Made by a program: the position numbers and the translations under genes
From: Streptomyces geranii
GTDB lineage: Bacteria > Actinomycetota > Actinomycetes > Streptomycetales > Streptomycetaceae
Assembly: GCF_002954775.1 (NCBI RefSeq)
Contig: NZ_PJME01000015.1
Span: forward strand, 124,001-188,000
Length of the DNA: 64,000 nucleotides
Direction of reading: 5' to 3'
Shown: positions 24,669-33,793 of the stretch, piece after piece
How the letters are laid out: the number at the start of each line of letters is the position of its first letter
Numbering within the stretch: position 1 is the first letter of the stretch
Notes under the pieces: generated by a model
Database searches by the model: none
What the model was told of the DNA's origin: nothing
What the model saw: only the letters and a program-made list of their open reading frames with translations

Positions 24669-27600
24669 TTACTCCCCAGCCGGATTTCCGTCGGTTCTTC
24701 CGTCCAGGCGGCTTCTCAGGTCTGCCAGCCGTCTGATCCAGACCCAGACCAGTCGATGGAAGCCTCCCGCGCTGCGCTGGCGCGCTCTGTCCAGCAGCGG
24801 TTCCGCGAGGTGCAGCCATCCCCCTTGCCTCCCGCTCTCGGCGGCGAAAGGAGAGGCGGAGTCGGTGAGTTCCGCTGCCCACGTAATGGTGTGACCACGC
24901 AGGAAGGCGGTGTCGACCCATTCCTTGCTGCCGAAACGGGTCTCCATCACCCTTCGCCCGTCGAAGCAGTTGTAGGCGCGCCACGCGCTGTCGAGCGCGA
25001 CTTCCGGGTTGCGCTCGCCGTTGATGATCGCGTGCCGCAGGAAGAGGCCTCCCAGGGACCTCAGGACTTCGCCGTCCGTGAAGTACTTCTCCATGACTTT
25101 GTCCACGGCGCGCGTGTCGGGAGCATCGGATGCGTCGGGGCTCTCGGACGCGTCGGGATCGTCGGACGCGTCGGGAGTCTCGGCGGACTCGGCGGACTCG
25201 GACTCGCTCTGCCGGAGTTCCTCAAGGTAGGGCATGGAGTTGCCGACGTAGTCGTTGCCCAGGTACTTGGCGAACGTGCTGTAGGCCAGGTCCAGGTCCA
25301 TCCGCTGGTGCAGTTCGAGGTCGATGCGTGCGGACAGCACCGTCACGAGGTGGGTCTGCGAGTGGAGCGGGGCCACCTCCTGGAGCAGGTCCGAGGCCTT
25401 GCGCAGCACCCCCTCCCGTTCCTCGTCGGTCAGCCCCTCCTCGTAGAGCGCCTGGCTGAGCAGGCACTCGGCGGCTTCCACGAGGGCACGGCGGAGCCGG
25501 TCGCCGTGCGTCTCCTCGCGGGCCGCCTCGACGTACAGCCGAGCCGCTTCGCCGTACTCCCAGATGTAGCGGTGGTAGGACGCACGGATTCGCTTGGCCC
25601 TCGTCCGGTCGCGCGGGAAGCGCTCCTCGGCCTCGGCCAGGAGGTCCCAGATGGGGGTGTGGTCGACTTCGAGGGGATGCCTGCTGTGGATCGCGGTGAA
25701 GCGCTGGTACTCACGGATGAGCGCGAAGCGGGTGTCGAACAGGGCCCAGGTCGCGCCGTATTCGCTCTCGTGCGACTGCAGCGCGCTCGTGCGGTTCCGG
25801 TAGACCTTGTCCATCCGGGTCTGCTCGGGAGTACGGCCGGTCTTCCAGGGCGTCTGGGGTCCCGGGCTCCCCTGCGGGGCGGACAGACCGCCCTCCCGGC
25901 GCCAGTCGGCCTCCAGGCACCACAGGTGCAGCTGGGCCATCGACTGGTTTCCCTTCCGCACCTCCTGGCCGCCGGCGAGCCAGTCGCGGACCTCCTCCAC
26001 CGCTCGGGCGTGGTCGGGCAGCAGCTTCCGACCGCCGCCGTCGCCGAACCAGTCCTCCGTGACGCGCAGCAGTCGTAGCCAGGTCCGGTGGGTGTGCGAG
26101 GAGGGGAAGTCCTTAGCGGCCTGGCGGGCGATCCCGACGGCCTTGCGGAGGTTCCGCCGGGCCTCGACCGGCTTGTTGCGCTCCAGCAGTACGTGGGCCA
26201 GGAAGGCGTGCGCCTCGGCGAGTTCGACCCGGTGCGCCGCGTCCATGGGTTCGGCCGGGCCCGCCCCCGGGCCCTGGTTCCGGGGCTGGAGCAGGGCGAG
26301 GACCTTCAGTGCGCCCTCGTACTGCAGACCGGAGTCGGCGTGACGTTCGTGCACCCGGCGCAGAAAGCGGGACACCTCGGTGAGCAGGGGCGTCACCCAC
26401 TCGTCGCTGGGTCCCCAGACCTCCTCCAGCGTGGCCATGGTCGTCTCGGCCAGGGCCACCCGCTCCGGGTCGTCCCGGATCTCCTGCGCGTAAGTCAGCC
26501 CGCTCGCAAGGAGGTTGCGCGTCCACCGGTGCAGCCGCTCAGGCAGGGAGACGGACAGGAGGGTGTTCCTGCGGGCGAGATTGTAGGCCGCGAGCGCGGC
26601 AGCGAGCCGGTCCTCCGGTGTCACCGCCGTCGTGAAGCGCAGTCGTGCCATCCGGTAGTGGAGCCAGTTCTGGTTCTGCTGGGCCCGCGCGTCGGAGGGC
26701 GGCGGCAGCATCGCGATGAGCCGGTCCGCGAGTTGGAGCGTGTCGCCGACGGAGTCGATGTCATTGGCCGCGACCTGTGCGCCGGCCGTGTTCAGTGCCC
26801 AGGACACGGACCACAGCAGGTCGTTGAGCCCGACGTCGGTCCGGTCCGCCGTCCGGACCGCCAACTGCCGGGCCAGCCGCACCCGGGCCGGGAACGTCTC
26901 GGCGAGCACACGATGCCCTCGTGCCCCGTGCAGACCCGACTGGTCGACCGAGCGCAGCAGTTGCCAGGGCATGACCTCACGGCGGTCCGCCAGCAGGGAC
27001 ACCGCGTGGTCGAACAGGTTGAGGAAGGTCCGGCCCGCGTTCGCCTCCTTCGCGGGTACCCGGGAGGCGAGCGCGAGGCGCCCGGCCGCGGCGTACAACT
27101 CCTCGGCCCGCTCCCACGGTTGTACGGCGCCTGCGGCCGGACCGGCGGGCACCGTAGCCGTAACCCCGCGATCCCCTCCATCTCCTCTATCTCCGCTATC
27201 CACAACATCCCCGATATCCGCAGGAATCGATGCCGGTTCGGCAGTCGGGGGCTCGATCGGTTGTGCGACGGCGGTCCATGGCGCGTCCGTGGTCAGGCCG
27301 TCGACATGGAGGCCGAGCCGGTGGCTCAGCCCCGCCAGCGCGTCGGGGACATGGCGGTCGAGCCATCCCGTCGCCCGGTCCAGCGCCTCGACGACCCGGG
27401 ATATCTCGTCCGAGGACGAGTCCGGCCGCCCGTCGGGGCTCCCACTCGGCAGTACGGCAGCCACCAGCCGCCGGGCAGCTGTGGTGAGCCGCCGGTCGAG
27501 GTCGGCGAGGGACTGCCCGGCGCCGGGTTCGGTGGCGGCGGACACCTTGTCCAGCAGGTCCTTCCTGAGCGCCTCCCGGCCGACGAGACCGATCTCCACG

Positions 27601-29450
27601 AAGTGCCGGTACTCGTCCGCGGTCCCGGGGACGGCCTCCGACCGCCCGACGACGAGGACTCCTTCGCGGTAGAGCACCGACAGCGCGCTCTTCGGCAGCC
27701 CGAGGGCCAGCAGGATGTCGGGGGGCAGGGACAGTTCCTCGATCACGCCCCACACGGTGAGCAGGGCCTGGGCCTCGGCGGCGTCCGCGCTCCCCGTCTC
27801 GGACCAGGCCCGCTCCCAGGCGCCGTCGATGGCCGAAAGCGCGACGTTCATCAGAGCCTCGTCCACATCCCCGGGTACGACTTCCCGCACCGCACCGCCG
27901 CCGATGGGACGACCGGCGAGCAGACTGTCGAAGTCGTCCTGGCCTTGCTGACTGGCCACCAGCCGGACGGCCGGCCTGATGACCCCAGGCCGGCGGACGA
28001 GTTCGTCACTGACGTAGTCCAGCGCGGTGACGTCCGTGGCCAGCTTCTCGCGGGTCAGCAGGTCACCGATGAGCGACAGGGCGTCGCGCGTGCTCAGTTC
28101 GGGCACGGCGAACGGCTGCGGTCGCCAGCGCCCCTCGTCGAGCACGAAGGGGTCGGTGGTCTCCACGATGACGGTGGCCTGTTTGACGACGTCCTGCTGG
28201 AGCAACTCGTCCAGTTCGCGGGCGAGTTCCGGACGCGCGAGATCGAATCTCTGCGTCTTGACGACCAGGATCAGACTTCTGCCCTTGACCTGCCGGGGCA
28301 GGATGAGGCCGAGCAGACTGTCCGCCCTGGTGTCGGCGACCGCCGGCAGATCGCTGTCGTCCAGGGTCAGCCGCAGCGCCTGGGCGATGGCGTTCAACAG
28401 CGGCTTCTCCGCCTTGGAGTTGGGCGCGATCTCCAGCACGACGGGCGGTTTGGGCAGCCGGGTCAGCGTGTCGGCCTGGGCCATGAGCGCGGTGAGCAGC
28501 GCGGACTTGCCCACCAGTCTCCGCCCGGTCACCGGCAGTACGTCACCTGCCTGCACCCGCCTACCGGCCTCACGAAGCAGGTCGTCACGACCGAGGAACG
28601 GCGTCGGCAGCAGCGACGGATCGGGCCCCAGATACCGGACCCGCTCGACGGCTTCCGACGCGCGGCGCGAACCGTCACCCGCCGAAGGCCCGGAGAGATC
28701 GGCCGGCACATAGAACCTGTCGTACCCACGATTCTTCACCCAGGGCAGCTGACCCACGGGCGCCCCATTGGTGACCGGCTGGGGATACTCCCCGCCGGTG
28801 AGCAACTCACTGACTCGCGCGAAGAGTTGGGCCGGAGTCCAGAACTCCTGATCGGGCGGACCGTCGTTCGCGAGCACACGTATGAGGGCCCGCCCGAAGG
28901 CGGTGAACTGGTGGTCCTGCGGCGACTTGGCGGTCCGGTTGGCCTCGCAGGCGGCGATGACGTAGCAGCCCTCGGGCACTTCGCCGTGCACGTGCTGCTC
29001 GAAGGGCAGGGCGTCCATGGCGAGTCCGGCATGGCAGCAGTCGATCAGCGCGAGCTTGGTCCGCGCGCCACCCGCGTCGGCCGCCTTCATCAGATCGGCG
29101 AAGTCGAGCATGGTGCCGGACTCACCGGCTCCGGAGTACGGAAGCGGCAGCAGCAGCCGCCCCTTCACGTTCACGCCGTGCCCCGCGAAGTAGAGAACGA
29201 AGGAGTCCTCGGCGGCCTGGGAAGCCTCCCGCACGATTTCGAGGAGTTCCTCACGGGTGCACTCGTCGGCCTCGACCACCTGGCAGTGGCCGTAGCTGAG
29301 CCCCCAGACCTTGTGATCGCCCAGCTGGCTCTTGAGCGCCTTGACCGTGCGCTCCACCGCGTCGAGTTCGGTGAACGTGGCGTCGGTGAACTTGCCCGAC
29401 GCGATGAGAACGGCCCGTGACTTCTTCGCACTCGGCGGCTTGAGGTCCAT
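24669..29450 (-). CDS. caspase-like protease fused to STAND-type NTPase and TPR-like repeats
   Basis: 1593 aa. Residues ~10-245 are a caspase/metacaspase p20-p10-like domain: YFAGHG gives catalytic His91 and ALIDCCHAG gives the Cys at 138/139. Residues ~285-560 form a STAND/AAA-like module with Walker A GRRLVGKS (309-316); the expected Walker B (SLILVVKTQRFD, ~392-403) has Lys where acids are normal, so hydrolysis may be impaired. The remaining ~900 residues are helices with TPR-like periodicity and short acidic inserts (ASDDPDASESPDASD). Starts 3 bp after the EACC1-like stop, so it is translationally coupled. Predicted cytoplasmic sensor-executioner of a conflict/programmed-death module. Confidence 0.88.
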   Translation of the reverse strand: MDLKPPSAKKSRAVLIASGKFTDATFTELDAVERTVKALKSQLGDHKVWGLSYGHCQVVEADECTREELLEIVREASQAAEDSFVLYFAGHGVNVKGRLLLPLPYSGAGESGTMLDFADLMKAADAGGARTKLALIDCCHAGLAMDALPFEQHVHGEVPEGCYVIAACEANRTAKSPQDHQFTAFGRALIRVLANDGPPDQEFWTPAQLFARVSELLTGGEYPQPVTNGAPVGQLPWVKNRGYDRFYVPADLSGPSAGDGSRRASEAVERVRYLGPDPSLLPTPFLGRDDLLREAGRRVQAGDVLPVTGRRLVGKSALLTALMAQADTLTRLPKPPVVLEIAPNSKAEKPLLNAIAQALRLTLDDSDLPAVADTRADSLLGLILPRQVKGRSLILVVKTQRFDLARPELARELDELLQQDVVKQATVIVETTDPFVLDEGRWRPQPFAVPELSTRDALSLIGDLLTREKLATDVTALDYVSDELVRRPGVIRPAVRLVASQQGQDDFDSLLAGRPIGGGAVREVVPGDVDEALMNVALSAIDGAWERAWSETGSADAAEAQALLTVWGVIEELSLPPDILLALGLPKSALSVLYREGVLVVGRSEAVPGTADEYRHFVEIGLVGREALRKDLLDKVSAATEPGAGQSLADLDRRLTTAARRLVAAVLPSGSPDGRPDSSSDEISRVVEALDRATGWLDRHVPDALAGLSHRLGLHVDGLTTDAPWTAVAQPIEPPTAEPASIPADIGDVVDSGDRGDGGDRGVTATVPAGPAAGAVQPWERAEELYAAAGRLALASRVPAKEANAGRTFLNLFDHAVSLLADRREVMPWQLLRSVDQSGLHGARGHRVLAETFPARVRLARQLAVRTADRTDVGLNDLLWSVSWALNTAGAQVAANDIDSVGDTLQLADRLIAMLPPPSDARAQQNQNWLHYRMARLRFTTAVTPEDRLAAALAAYNLARRNTLLSVSLPERLHRWTRNLLASGLTYAQEIRDDPERVALAETTMATLEEVWGPSDEWVTPLLTEVSRFLRRVHERHADSGLQYEGALKVLALLQPRNQGPGAGPAEPMDAAHRVELAEAHAFLAHVLLERNKPVEARRNLRKAVGIARQAAKDFPSSHTHRTWLRLLRVTEDWFGDGGGRKLLPDHARAVEEVRDWLAGGQEVRKGNQSMAQLHLWCLEADWRREGGLSAPQGSPGPQTPWKTGRTPEQTRMDKVYRNRTSALQSHESEYGATWALFDTRFALIREYQRFTAIHSRHPLEVDHTPIWDLLAEAEERFPRDRTRAKRIRASYHRYIWEYGEAARLYVEAAREETHGDRLRRALVEAAECLLSQALYEEGLTDEEREGVLRKASDLLQEVAPLHSQTHLVTVLSARIDLELHQRMDLDLAYSTFAKYLGNDYVGNSMPYLEELRQSESESAESAETPDASDDPDASESPDASDAPDTRAVDKVMEKYFTDGEVLRSLGGLFLRHAIINGERNPEVALDSAWRAYNCFDGRRVMETRFGSKEWVDTAFLRGHTITWAAELTDSASPFAAESGRQGGWLHLAEPLLDRARQRSAGGFHRLVWVWIRRLADLRSRLDGRTDGNPAGE

Positions 29451-29453
29451 GAA

Positions 29454-29825
29454 CTACTCGAGGGAGCCGCGCAGTTCGCGAAGCGCGGCCTCCACGCTCT
29501 CGGGATCACGCACCTCGACGGTGAGCGTCTTGGTCCCGTCGGGAGCGTCGACCCGCTCGATCCGGAGCGCGGGCCGCTCCTCCGCCGGACCGGAGTCGCC
29601 CCTGGACCGCCAGTAGTCGATGAGCGACTGGGCCAGCACCCCGAAGAGTCCGGCATCGACGCTGAACTGCAGACAGTCCGTCAACAGCCCCATGTCGCCG
29701 GGCTTGGTGGGCGCGTGCTCCCGCTCGATCACCACCCGCCGCAGCCCACGCTCGGCCTTGAGCCAGTCCTCAAGCGCCTCCAACTCACCGGCACCGGCGT
29801 CCACCAGACGAAGCGCGATCTTCAC
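29454..29825 (-). CDS. EACC1-like effector-associated constant component
   Basis: 123 aa. Starts VKIALRLVDAGAGELEALED, followed by WLKAERGLRRVVIE, a hydrophobic helix VDAGLFGVLAQSLIDYW in the middle and a beta-rich end. This matches the small 'effector-associated constant component 1' proteins I remember as partners of caspase, trypsin-like and similar effectors in multidomain bacterial conflict systems. GTG at 29825 has GGGGGG five bases upstream. It is directly upstream of, and coupled to, the caspase gene. Probable adaptor or sensor; function not demonstrated here. Confidence 0.75.
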   Translation of the reverse strand: MKIALRLVDAGAGELEALEDWLKAERGLRRVVIEREHAPTKPGDMGLLTDCLQFSVDAGLFGVLAQSLIDYWRSRGDSGPAEERPALRIERVDAPDGTKTLTVEVRDPESVEAALRELRGSLE

Positions 29826-30014
29826 TTGCCCCCCAGAGCCGACGACTCGTCAAGTGATGCACGTTACCAGGGACATCACGCGAGGTGGCCTGCTTCAAGG
29901 GGCCGCTCTGGGCAGCGAAAGAGCGGGACGAGGTGCGCCTGCCGCCGGAGCCCGTGGAGCCTGCCGGTAGATTTCGGGACGGTTGCCGACGGCGAGGACC
30001 CGGATGTGCGAACT

Positions 30015-31148
30015 TCAGTCCCAGGAGAGGGCCTGACCTTCGGGACCCACGTGCAGCCGGAGCCGTCCGGCAGCCGGTTCGCCCGCCGCGCGCCACGCCT
30101 TGAGCCGCTCGGTGATGTCGTCCCAGAGCCGTTCCCGCCCTCCCTGCCGAACCGTCCACTGTCCGTCCGCGTCCTGGGTGAGGCAGGCCCATGTCCGGGC
30201 CTCCACGTCGATCACGACGTGATCGACCTGATCGATGCCATCGCCCCGGGACAGAGTCAGGTGTTGGGCCCCGGGGGCGGCGAACTGCGCGACGAACCGA
30301 GGTGCCCAATCGTCCAGTACGTCGGCGCCCAGGACGGCGGGCTCCACCTCCGCCTCACCGAAGTCGGGCAGGAGGCCGAACGGGGGCGGGATATGAGGGC
30401 GGGCGAGCATGAAGGAGACGTGCCCGTCGAGGACGGGACCACTGGCCGTGCCATCGCCATGGACGGTGAGACTGACGAGCTCGGACGCGTGCATCCACCC
30501 GCCGACAGTGACCAGGACCCGTCCGCCGGGACGGGTCTGCTCGATCCACGCCGCCGGAACGGTACGGACTCCGCAGGTGGCGATCACCCGGTCGTACGGA
30601 GCCCCACCGGGATGCCCGGCCAGACCGTCCCCGACCACACGCGAGGGATGGCAGCCCACGCCCGCGAGCGCGATGCCGGCGCGGGCGGAGACCTCGGGGT
30701 CCACTTCCATCGTGGTCACGTTGTCCGCGCCGACGGCATGGGCGAGGAGAGCCGTCGAGTAGCCGGTACCCGTACCGATTTCCAGGACGCGCGTGCCGTG
30801 CGTGACGTCCAGTTCCTCCAGCATGCGTACGACGAGACTCGGCATCGTCGAGGAGGAGGACGGCGCCGCGGAGATACGTCCCTCCACCTGGTCCGGGAAA
30901 ACGGCTCCGCCGACCTGGGTCACGAGACTGTCGTCCTCGTAGACACGCGCCAGGCTGCCGACGGAGTCGGCGGGGAACGCGGGCCGGTACCAGCGGTCGT
31001 CATGCTCGAACCAGCCACGCGCCAGAAACGCCTCTCGAGGCACGGCGACCACGGCCTCCTCCCAGCCGGGTGTACGCAGGACACCGGCCTTGACGAGGGC
31101 CCGGGCAAGGTCGGCACGCAGTCGCTCGGCGGATGCGGGGTCAGTCAC
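30015..31148 (-). CDS. PCMT-like O-methyltransferase of a graspetide cluster
   Basis: 377 aa. An isoaspartyl (PIMT/PCMT)-type methyltransferase core occupies residues ~50-215, with SAM motif I VLEIGTGTGYSTALLA and the family's QVGG..QVEG..SSSS pre-motif region; an extra ~150-residue C-terminal domain follows. This long form is the one found beside graspetide ATP-grasp enzymes, where it methylates an Asp of the cyclised peptide and leads to aspartimide or isoAsp. GTG at 31148 (GGAG nine bases upstream) overlaps the ATP-grasp stop by 8 bp. Substrate inferred to be the precursor at 32126-32389. Confidence 0.87.
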   Translation of the reverse strand: MTDPASAERLRADLARALVKAGVLRTPGWEEAVVAVPREAFLARGWFEHDDRWYRPAFPADSVGSLARVYEDDSLVTQVGGAVFPDQVEGRISAAPSSSSTMPSLVVRMLEELDVTHGTRVLEIGTGTGYSTALLAHAVGADNVTTMEVDPEVSARAGIALAGVGCHPSRVVGDGLAGHPGGAPYDRVIATCGVRTVPAAWIEQTRPGGRVLVTVGGWMHASELVSLTVHGDGTASGPVLDGHVSFMLARPHIPPPFGLLPDFGEAEVEPAVLGADVLDDWAPRFVAQFAAPGAQHLTLSRGDGIDQVDHVVIDVEARTWACLTQDADGQWTVRQGGRERLWDDITERLKAWRAAGEPAAGRLRLHVGPEGQALSWD

Positions 31149-32100
31149 GTGCGAGTTCTCCGTTCTGCAGGAGGTCGGCGACAGCCTTCGTAACGGGCAG
31201 GCCTACCGCCGCTTCCAGCCAGGCCCATTGGCCGTTGGGATTGCACTCCAGGAACCACCAGGTTCCGTCGGCGGTGACGGCGAAGTCGAACGCCCCGAAA
31301 CCGAGCCCGAAGCTCGCGAGGAACGCAAGAAGACCGTCACGGACCTCGTCCGGACACTCAACCGCCTCGTAGCGAAGCTTCCGGTACTCCGCGCGCCAGT
31401 CCACCACACCGGGCGGCGCCGAAATGCGGGCGCAGAACACCCGGCCGCCGACGACCACCGCGCGCACGTCACACGTCTTGGGTACGAGCGCCTGGAAGAG
31501 GTGGGCACAGCGGTTCACGGTTTCGTCGAGTTCACCCGGCCCCACCGAGGAGGCCCAGATTCCGGCGGGTTCACCGTCGACGTCGTACGCGGCGGCGTGC
31601 AACGGCTTGTAGAGCGTGGGTTGTTGCGCCGCGAATACCTTCGCCTCGTACGGGTCGTTGGTAATGAGGGTCGCCGGTACCACGAAGCCGACGCGGTGGG
31701 CGGCGGCCAGTTGGGCGGGCTTGTATTCGGCGCGCGCGATGGCCTGCGGGTGACTCAGGTACAGACAGCCAGAAAGAGCGCCGAGGACACCGCCCAGGCC
31801 ACGCCGATTCTCCTGCGCGGCGTAACCCGCCGCCTGGCTGCCGTCGTACGGGCTGTAGGCATTGGGTCGCCGATGGTAGAGAGCACGTACGGAATCGAGG
31901 GGAACGGAGCGTTCCCCGACCGCGAGTGTGCCGCTCCACCCGCCCGGACCGACGCGGGCCGCCAGGACCGCCGGCCCGGGGAAGTCCCGCCCGGGGTCGA
32001 AGCGCAGGACGGGAACCCGCCGCCGGTTCAGTTCCGCGATGACCAGATCGGCGGTCGCGTCTTCGTACTGGGTCGAGACCAGCACCGGACGTCCATCCAC
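31141..32100 (-). CDS. ATP-grasp ligase, graspetide (omega-ester/amide) maturase
   Basis: 319 aa. An ATP-grasp enzyme of the RiPP-maturase type: the N-terminal Rossmann-like part (VLVSTQYEDATADLVI, VPVLRFDP), YKPL and SAPPGVVDWR in the ATP-grasp core, and the metal-binding end WWFLECNPNGQWAW with Glu and Asn. It forms side-chain ester or amide links between Ser/Thr/Lys and Asp/Glu in the peptide core. I place the start at GTG 32100, because AGGAGG then has a 7-base spacing; the open frame's first GTG at 32106 would be only one base from it. Sits between precursor and methyltransferase, all on one strand. Confidence 0.9.
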   Translation of the reverse strand: MDGRPVLVSTQYEDATADLVIAELNRRRVPVLRFDPGRDFPGPAVLAARVGPGGWSGTLAVGERSVPLDSVRALYHRRPNAYSPYDGSQAAGYAAQENRRGLGGVLGALSGCLYLSHPQAIARAEYKPAQLAAAHRVGFVVPATLITNDPYEAKVFAAQQPTLYKPLHAAAYDVDGEPAGIWASSVGPGELDETVNRCAHLFQALVPKTCDVRAVVVGGRVFCARISAPPGVVDWRAEYRKLRYEAVECPDEVRDGLLAFLASFGLGFGAFDFAVTADGTWWFLECNPNGQWAWLEAAVGLPVTKAVADLLQNGELARD

Positions 32101-32125
32101 GGGCACACCTCCTCTCCAGTCCTCC

Positions 32126-32389
32126 CTAGTCCTGAGTCGCGTCGTGGCCGGAGTCGCCGTCCACCTTTCCGTCCTTGCCGACCTGGGTGGGCGGATAGGT
32201 GTTGACGGACGTACCGTGCTTGCCGAGTTCGACGGGGCTCATGCGACCGTCGCCACCGACCCAGCGACCGGTCTGGGTGTGCGGGTCAAGTCCCGCGTAC
32301 CGCCAGGGAGATAGCTCACCGTTGCGGAGGGGTGCCATGCGGCGCATGCCCCAAGGGGGCGAGGTCGGCGGAGTGGTCGTGGCTTGCAA
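32126..32389 (-). CDS. graspetide (ATP-grasp RiPP) precursor peptide
   Basis: 87 aa, translated from a TTG. Two TTG codons are in tandem; the second (32389) has AAGGAGG at a 7-base spacing. The leader contains PPWGMRRMAPL, the PWGLRRM-like motif of this precursor family, and a middle LDPHTQTGRWVGGDGRM. The C-terminal ~32 residues (after ELGKHGTS) are the likely core: rich in Thr/Ser/Lys (donors) and Asp (acceptors), e.g. KDGKVDGDSGHDATQD. No leader cleavage protease or transporter is nearby. First gene of a three-gene minus-strand operon with the ATP-grasp and methyltransferase genes. Confidence 0.85.
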   Translation of the reverse strand: MQATTTPPTSPPWGMRRMAPLRNGELSPWRYAGLDPHTQTGRWVGGDGRMSPVELGKHGTSVNTYPPTQVGKDGKVDGDSGHDATQD

Positions 32390-32477
32390 CAAGGTGCCTC
32401 CTTGTTAGAGGGCGGACACTGACGTTGTTGATTCGAGCGCTTTGGAGAGCTTGCTGATGGGCTCCCCACGCGGCGGC

Positions 32478-32704
32478 TCAGGTCCGCCGCCAGGAACGCC
32501 ACGGTCGGGTGATGATCTCCCGGTAGGTGTGATGCGACGGATGCTGACCGCAGTGCCGCAACACCCAGTCCTGCGATGCGACCAAGTCCTCACCGGGAGG
32601 TGACGCCTCGCCGTCCACGGCGCACTGCATGGCGTACGTCGTCGGCTCGGCGTCGGGTTCACGGTCGGGTTCGAGCGTCCACGTCTCGTACCGAAGAACA
32701 GCAC
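32478..32704 (-). pseudogene. frameshifted DUF7848-like small protein
   Basis: A frame not opened by any ATG/GTG/TTG encodes RYETWTLEPDREPDAEPT.., DWVLRHCGQHPSHHTY and REIITRPWRSWRR, resembling a small protein family common beside XRE/DUF397 genes in streptomycetes (DUF7848 type, from memory). It is open from 32478 back to a stop at 32781-32783 without a start codon. A GTG at 32704 lies two bases out of frame: GTG-CTG-TTC-TTCGG would read VLF-RYETW if two bases were absent. I call it a pseudogene. The alternative is a 173-aa protein in the other frame (32405-32926), which I find less likely because the family-like segment is out of that frame. Confidence 0.6.
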
Positions 32705-33041
32705 GCGGGCCAACAGTCCCCCAACGCCCGTTGGCCGCAGCGACCTTGGCTGGTCCACCATCAGGTTCTGTACCGGCGGCTCAGTCTGGTACCGATCCGC
32801 ATCGGAACCGTGGGACGTCATCGAAGCCGCGGCGGCGGTGCGGCAGGACAGTCGCTCTTCTTCGGCACGTTGGCGCTCCTCAGCGGAGTGGACCGTACCC
32901 CCGGCGTTCAGGTGCCGCAGGGTCATCTGTGATCCTCACACCGATCAGCAGGACGAAGGAACCTCCCACAAAGCCCACTTGGGGACGTCCCGCATCGGGT
33001 AGAACGTCCCTGGTGCCGTCCCGAGGAACAGGGGGAGACTC

Positions 33042-33791
33042 GTGCCGAACGAGAGACTTCGTGCCGCCATGGCGGCCGGAGGCTGGACGCATGCCGCTCT
33101 TGCGAAGGCCGTCGAGGTCGACCCCAAGTCAGTCGAGCGCTGGGTGAATCTCGGGCGTACACCGCGTCGTGCCACGGCTGCCCGGGCAGCAGACGCCCTG
33201 GGAGAAGACGTGCACGCACTGTGGCCGGCACTTCGGCAGGCTCGTTCCGCCCGCGCGATAAGCCCGGAACTGGTCGCGCTCTACGAGCAGCGGGCGGACA
33301 TCCCCGTCTCTACGTTCGTGGACATACTGACCCAAGCCCGCGAGCACATCGACGTGCTCGTGTACGCGGCCGTCTTCCTGCACGAGGCGTACCCGCGACT
33401 GAACGACCTACTGCGGGAACGAGCGGCTGACGGCTGCGCAGTCCGCATCGCAATCGGTGACGCGGGGAGCGAAAACGTCCACGCACGTGGTCAGGAAGAG
33501 AAGTTCGGTCACGGGATCGAGTCGCGCTGCAGACTGGCCCTGATGCACTACCGCCCTCTGATCGGGACACCGAACATCGAGATCCGGACACATGGGACCA
33601 CCCTCTACAACTCCCTCTACCGGGCGGACGACCAGCAGTTGGTGAACGCCCACGTCTGGGGGACGAACGCGTACGGCGCACCTGTGTGGCATCTTCGCCG
33701 CAGCGGGGAGGGCGGCATGTTCGACACCTACGTCGACAGCTTCAACGCGGTGTGGGCGACAGCCGCACGAGTAGAGCAGCGGGAAGGCTGA
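33042..33791 (+). CDS. XRE-family regulator with DUF5919-like domain
   Basis: 249 aa. The N-terminal helix-turn-helix (residues ~4-60; RLRAAMAAGGWTHAALAKAV, VDPKSVERWVNLG) is followed by a ~180-residue alpha/beta domain (VSTFVDILTQAREHIDVLVY.., IRIAIGD-like VRIAIGDAGSENV, IEIRTHGTTLYNSLYRADD) that I associate with DUF5919, of phospholipase-D-like architecture. GTG start with GGGGGAG upstream. Only 2 bp separates it from the NUDIX gene, so they form an operon; the pair recurs in streptomycetes, perhaps as nucleotide-damage or signal control. Confidence 0.82.
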   Translation: MPNERLRAAMAAGGWTHAALAKAVEVDPKSVERWVNLGRTPRRATAARAADALGEDVHALWPALRQARSARAISPELVALYEQRADIPVSTFVDILTQAREHIDVLVYAAVFLHEAYPRLNDLLRERAADGCAVRIAIGDAGSENVHARGQEEKFGHGIESRCRLALMHYRPLIGTPNIEIRTHGTTLYNSLYRADDQQLVNAHVWGTNAYGAPVWHLRRSGEGGMFDTYVDSFNAVWATAARVEQREG

Positions 33792-33793
33792 CC

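Noticed and set aside
24640..24690. Direct repeat TACTCCCC..CGGATTTCCGT at the end of the lipase/caspase gap
   Set aside because: Two ~20-bp copies overlapping the caspase stop region; too short and isolated to call an attachment site or element.
32405..32926. 173-aa minus-strand ORF upstream of the graspetide genes
   Set aside because: Its second half overlaps the recognisable DUF7848-like frame out of phase, and its sequence shows no domain pattern.
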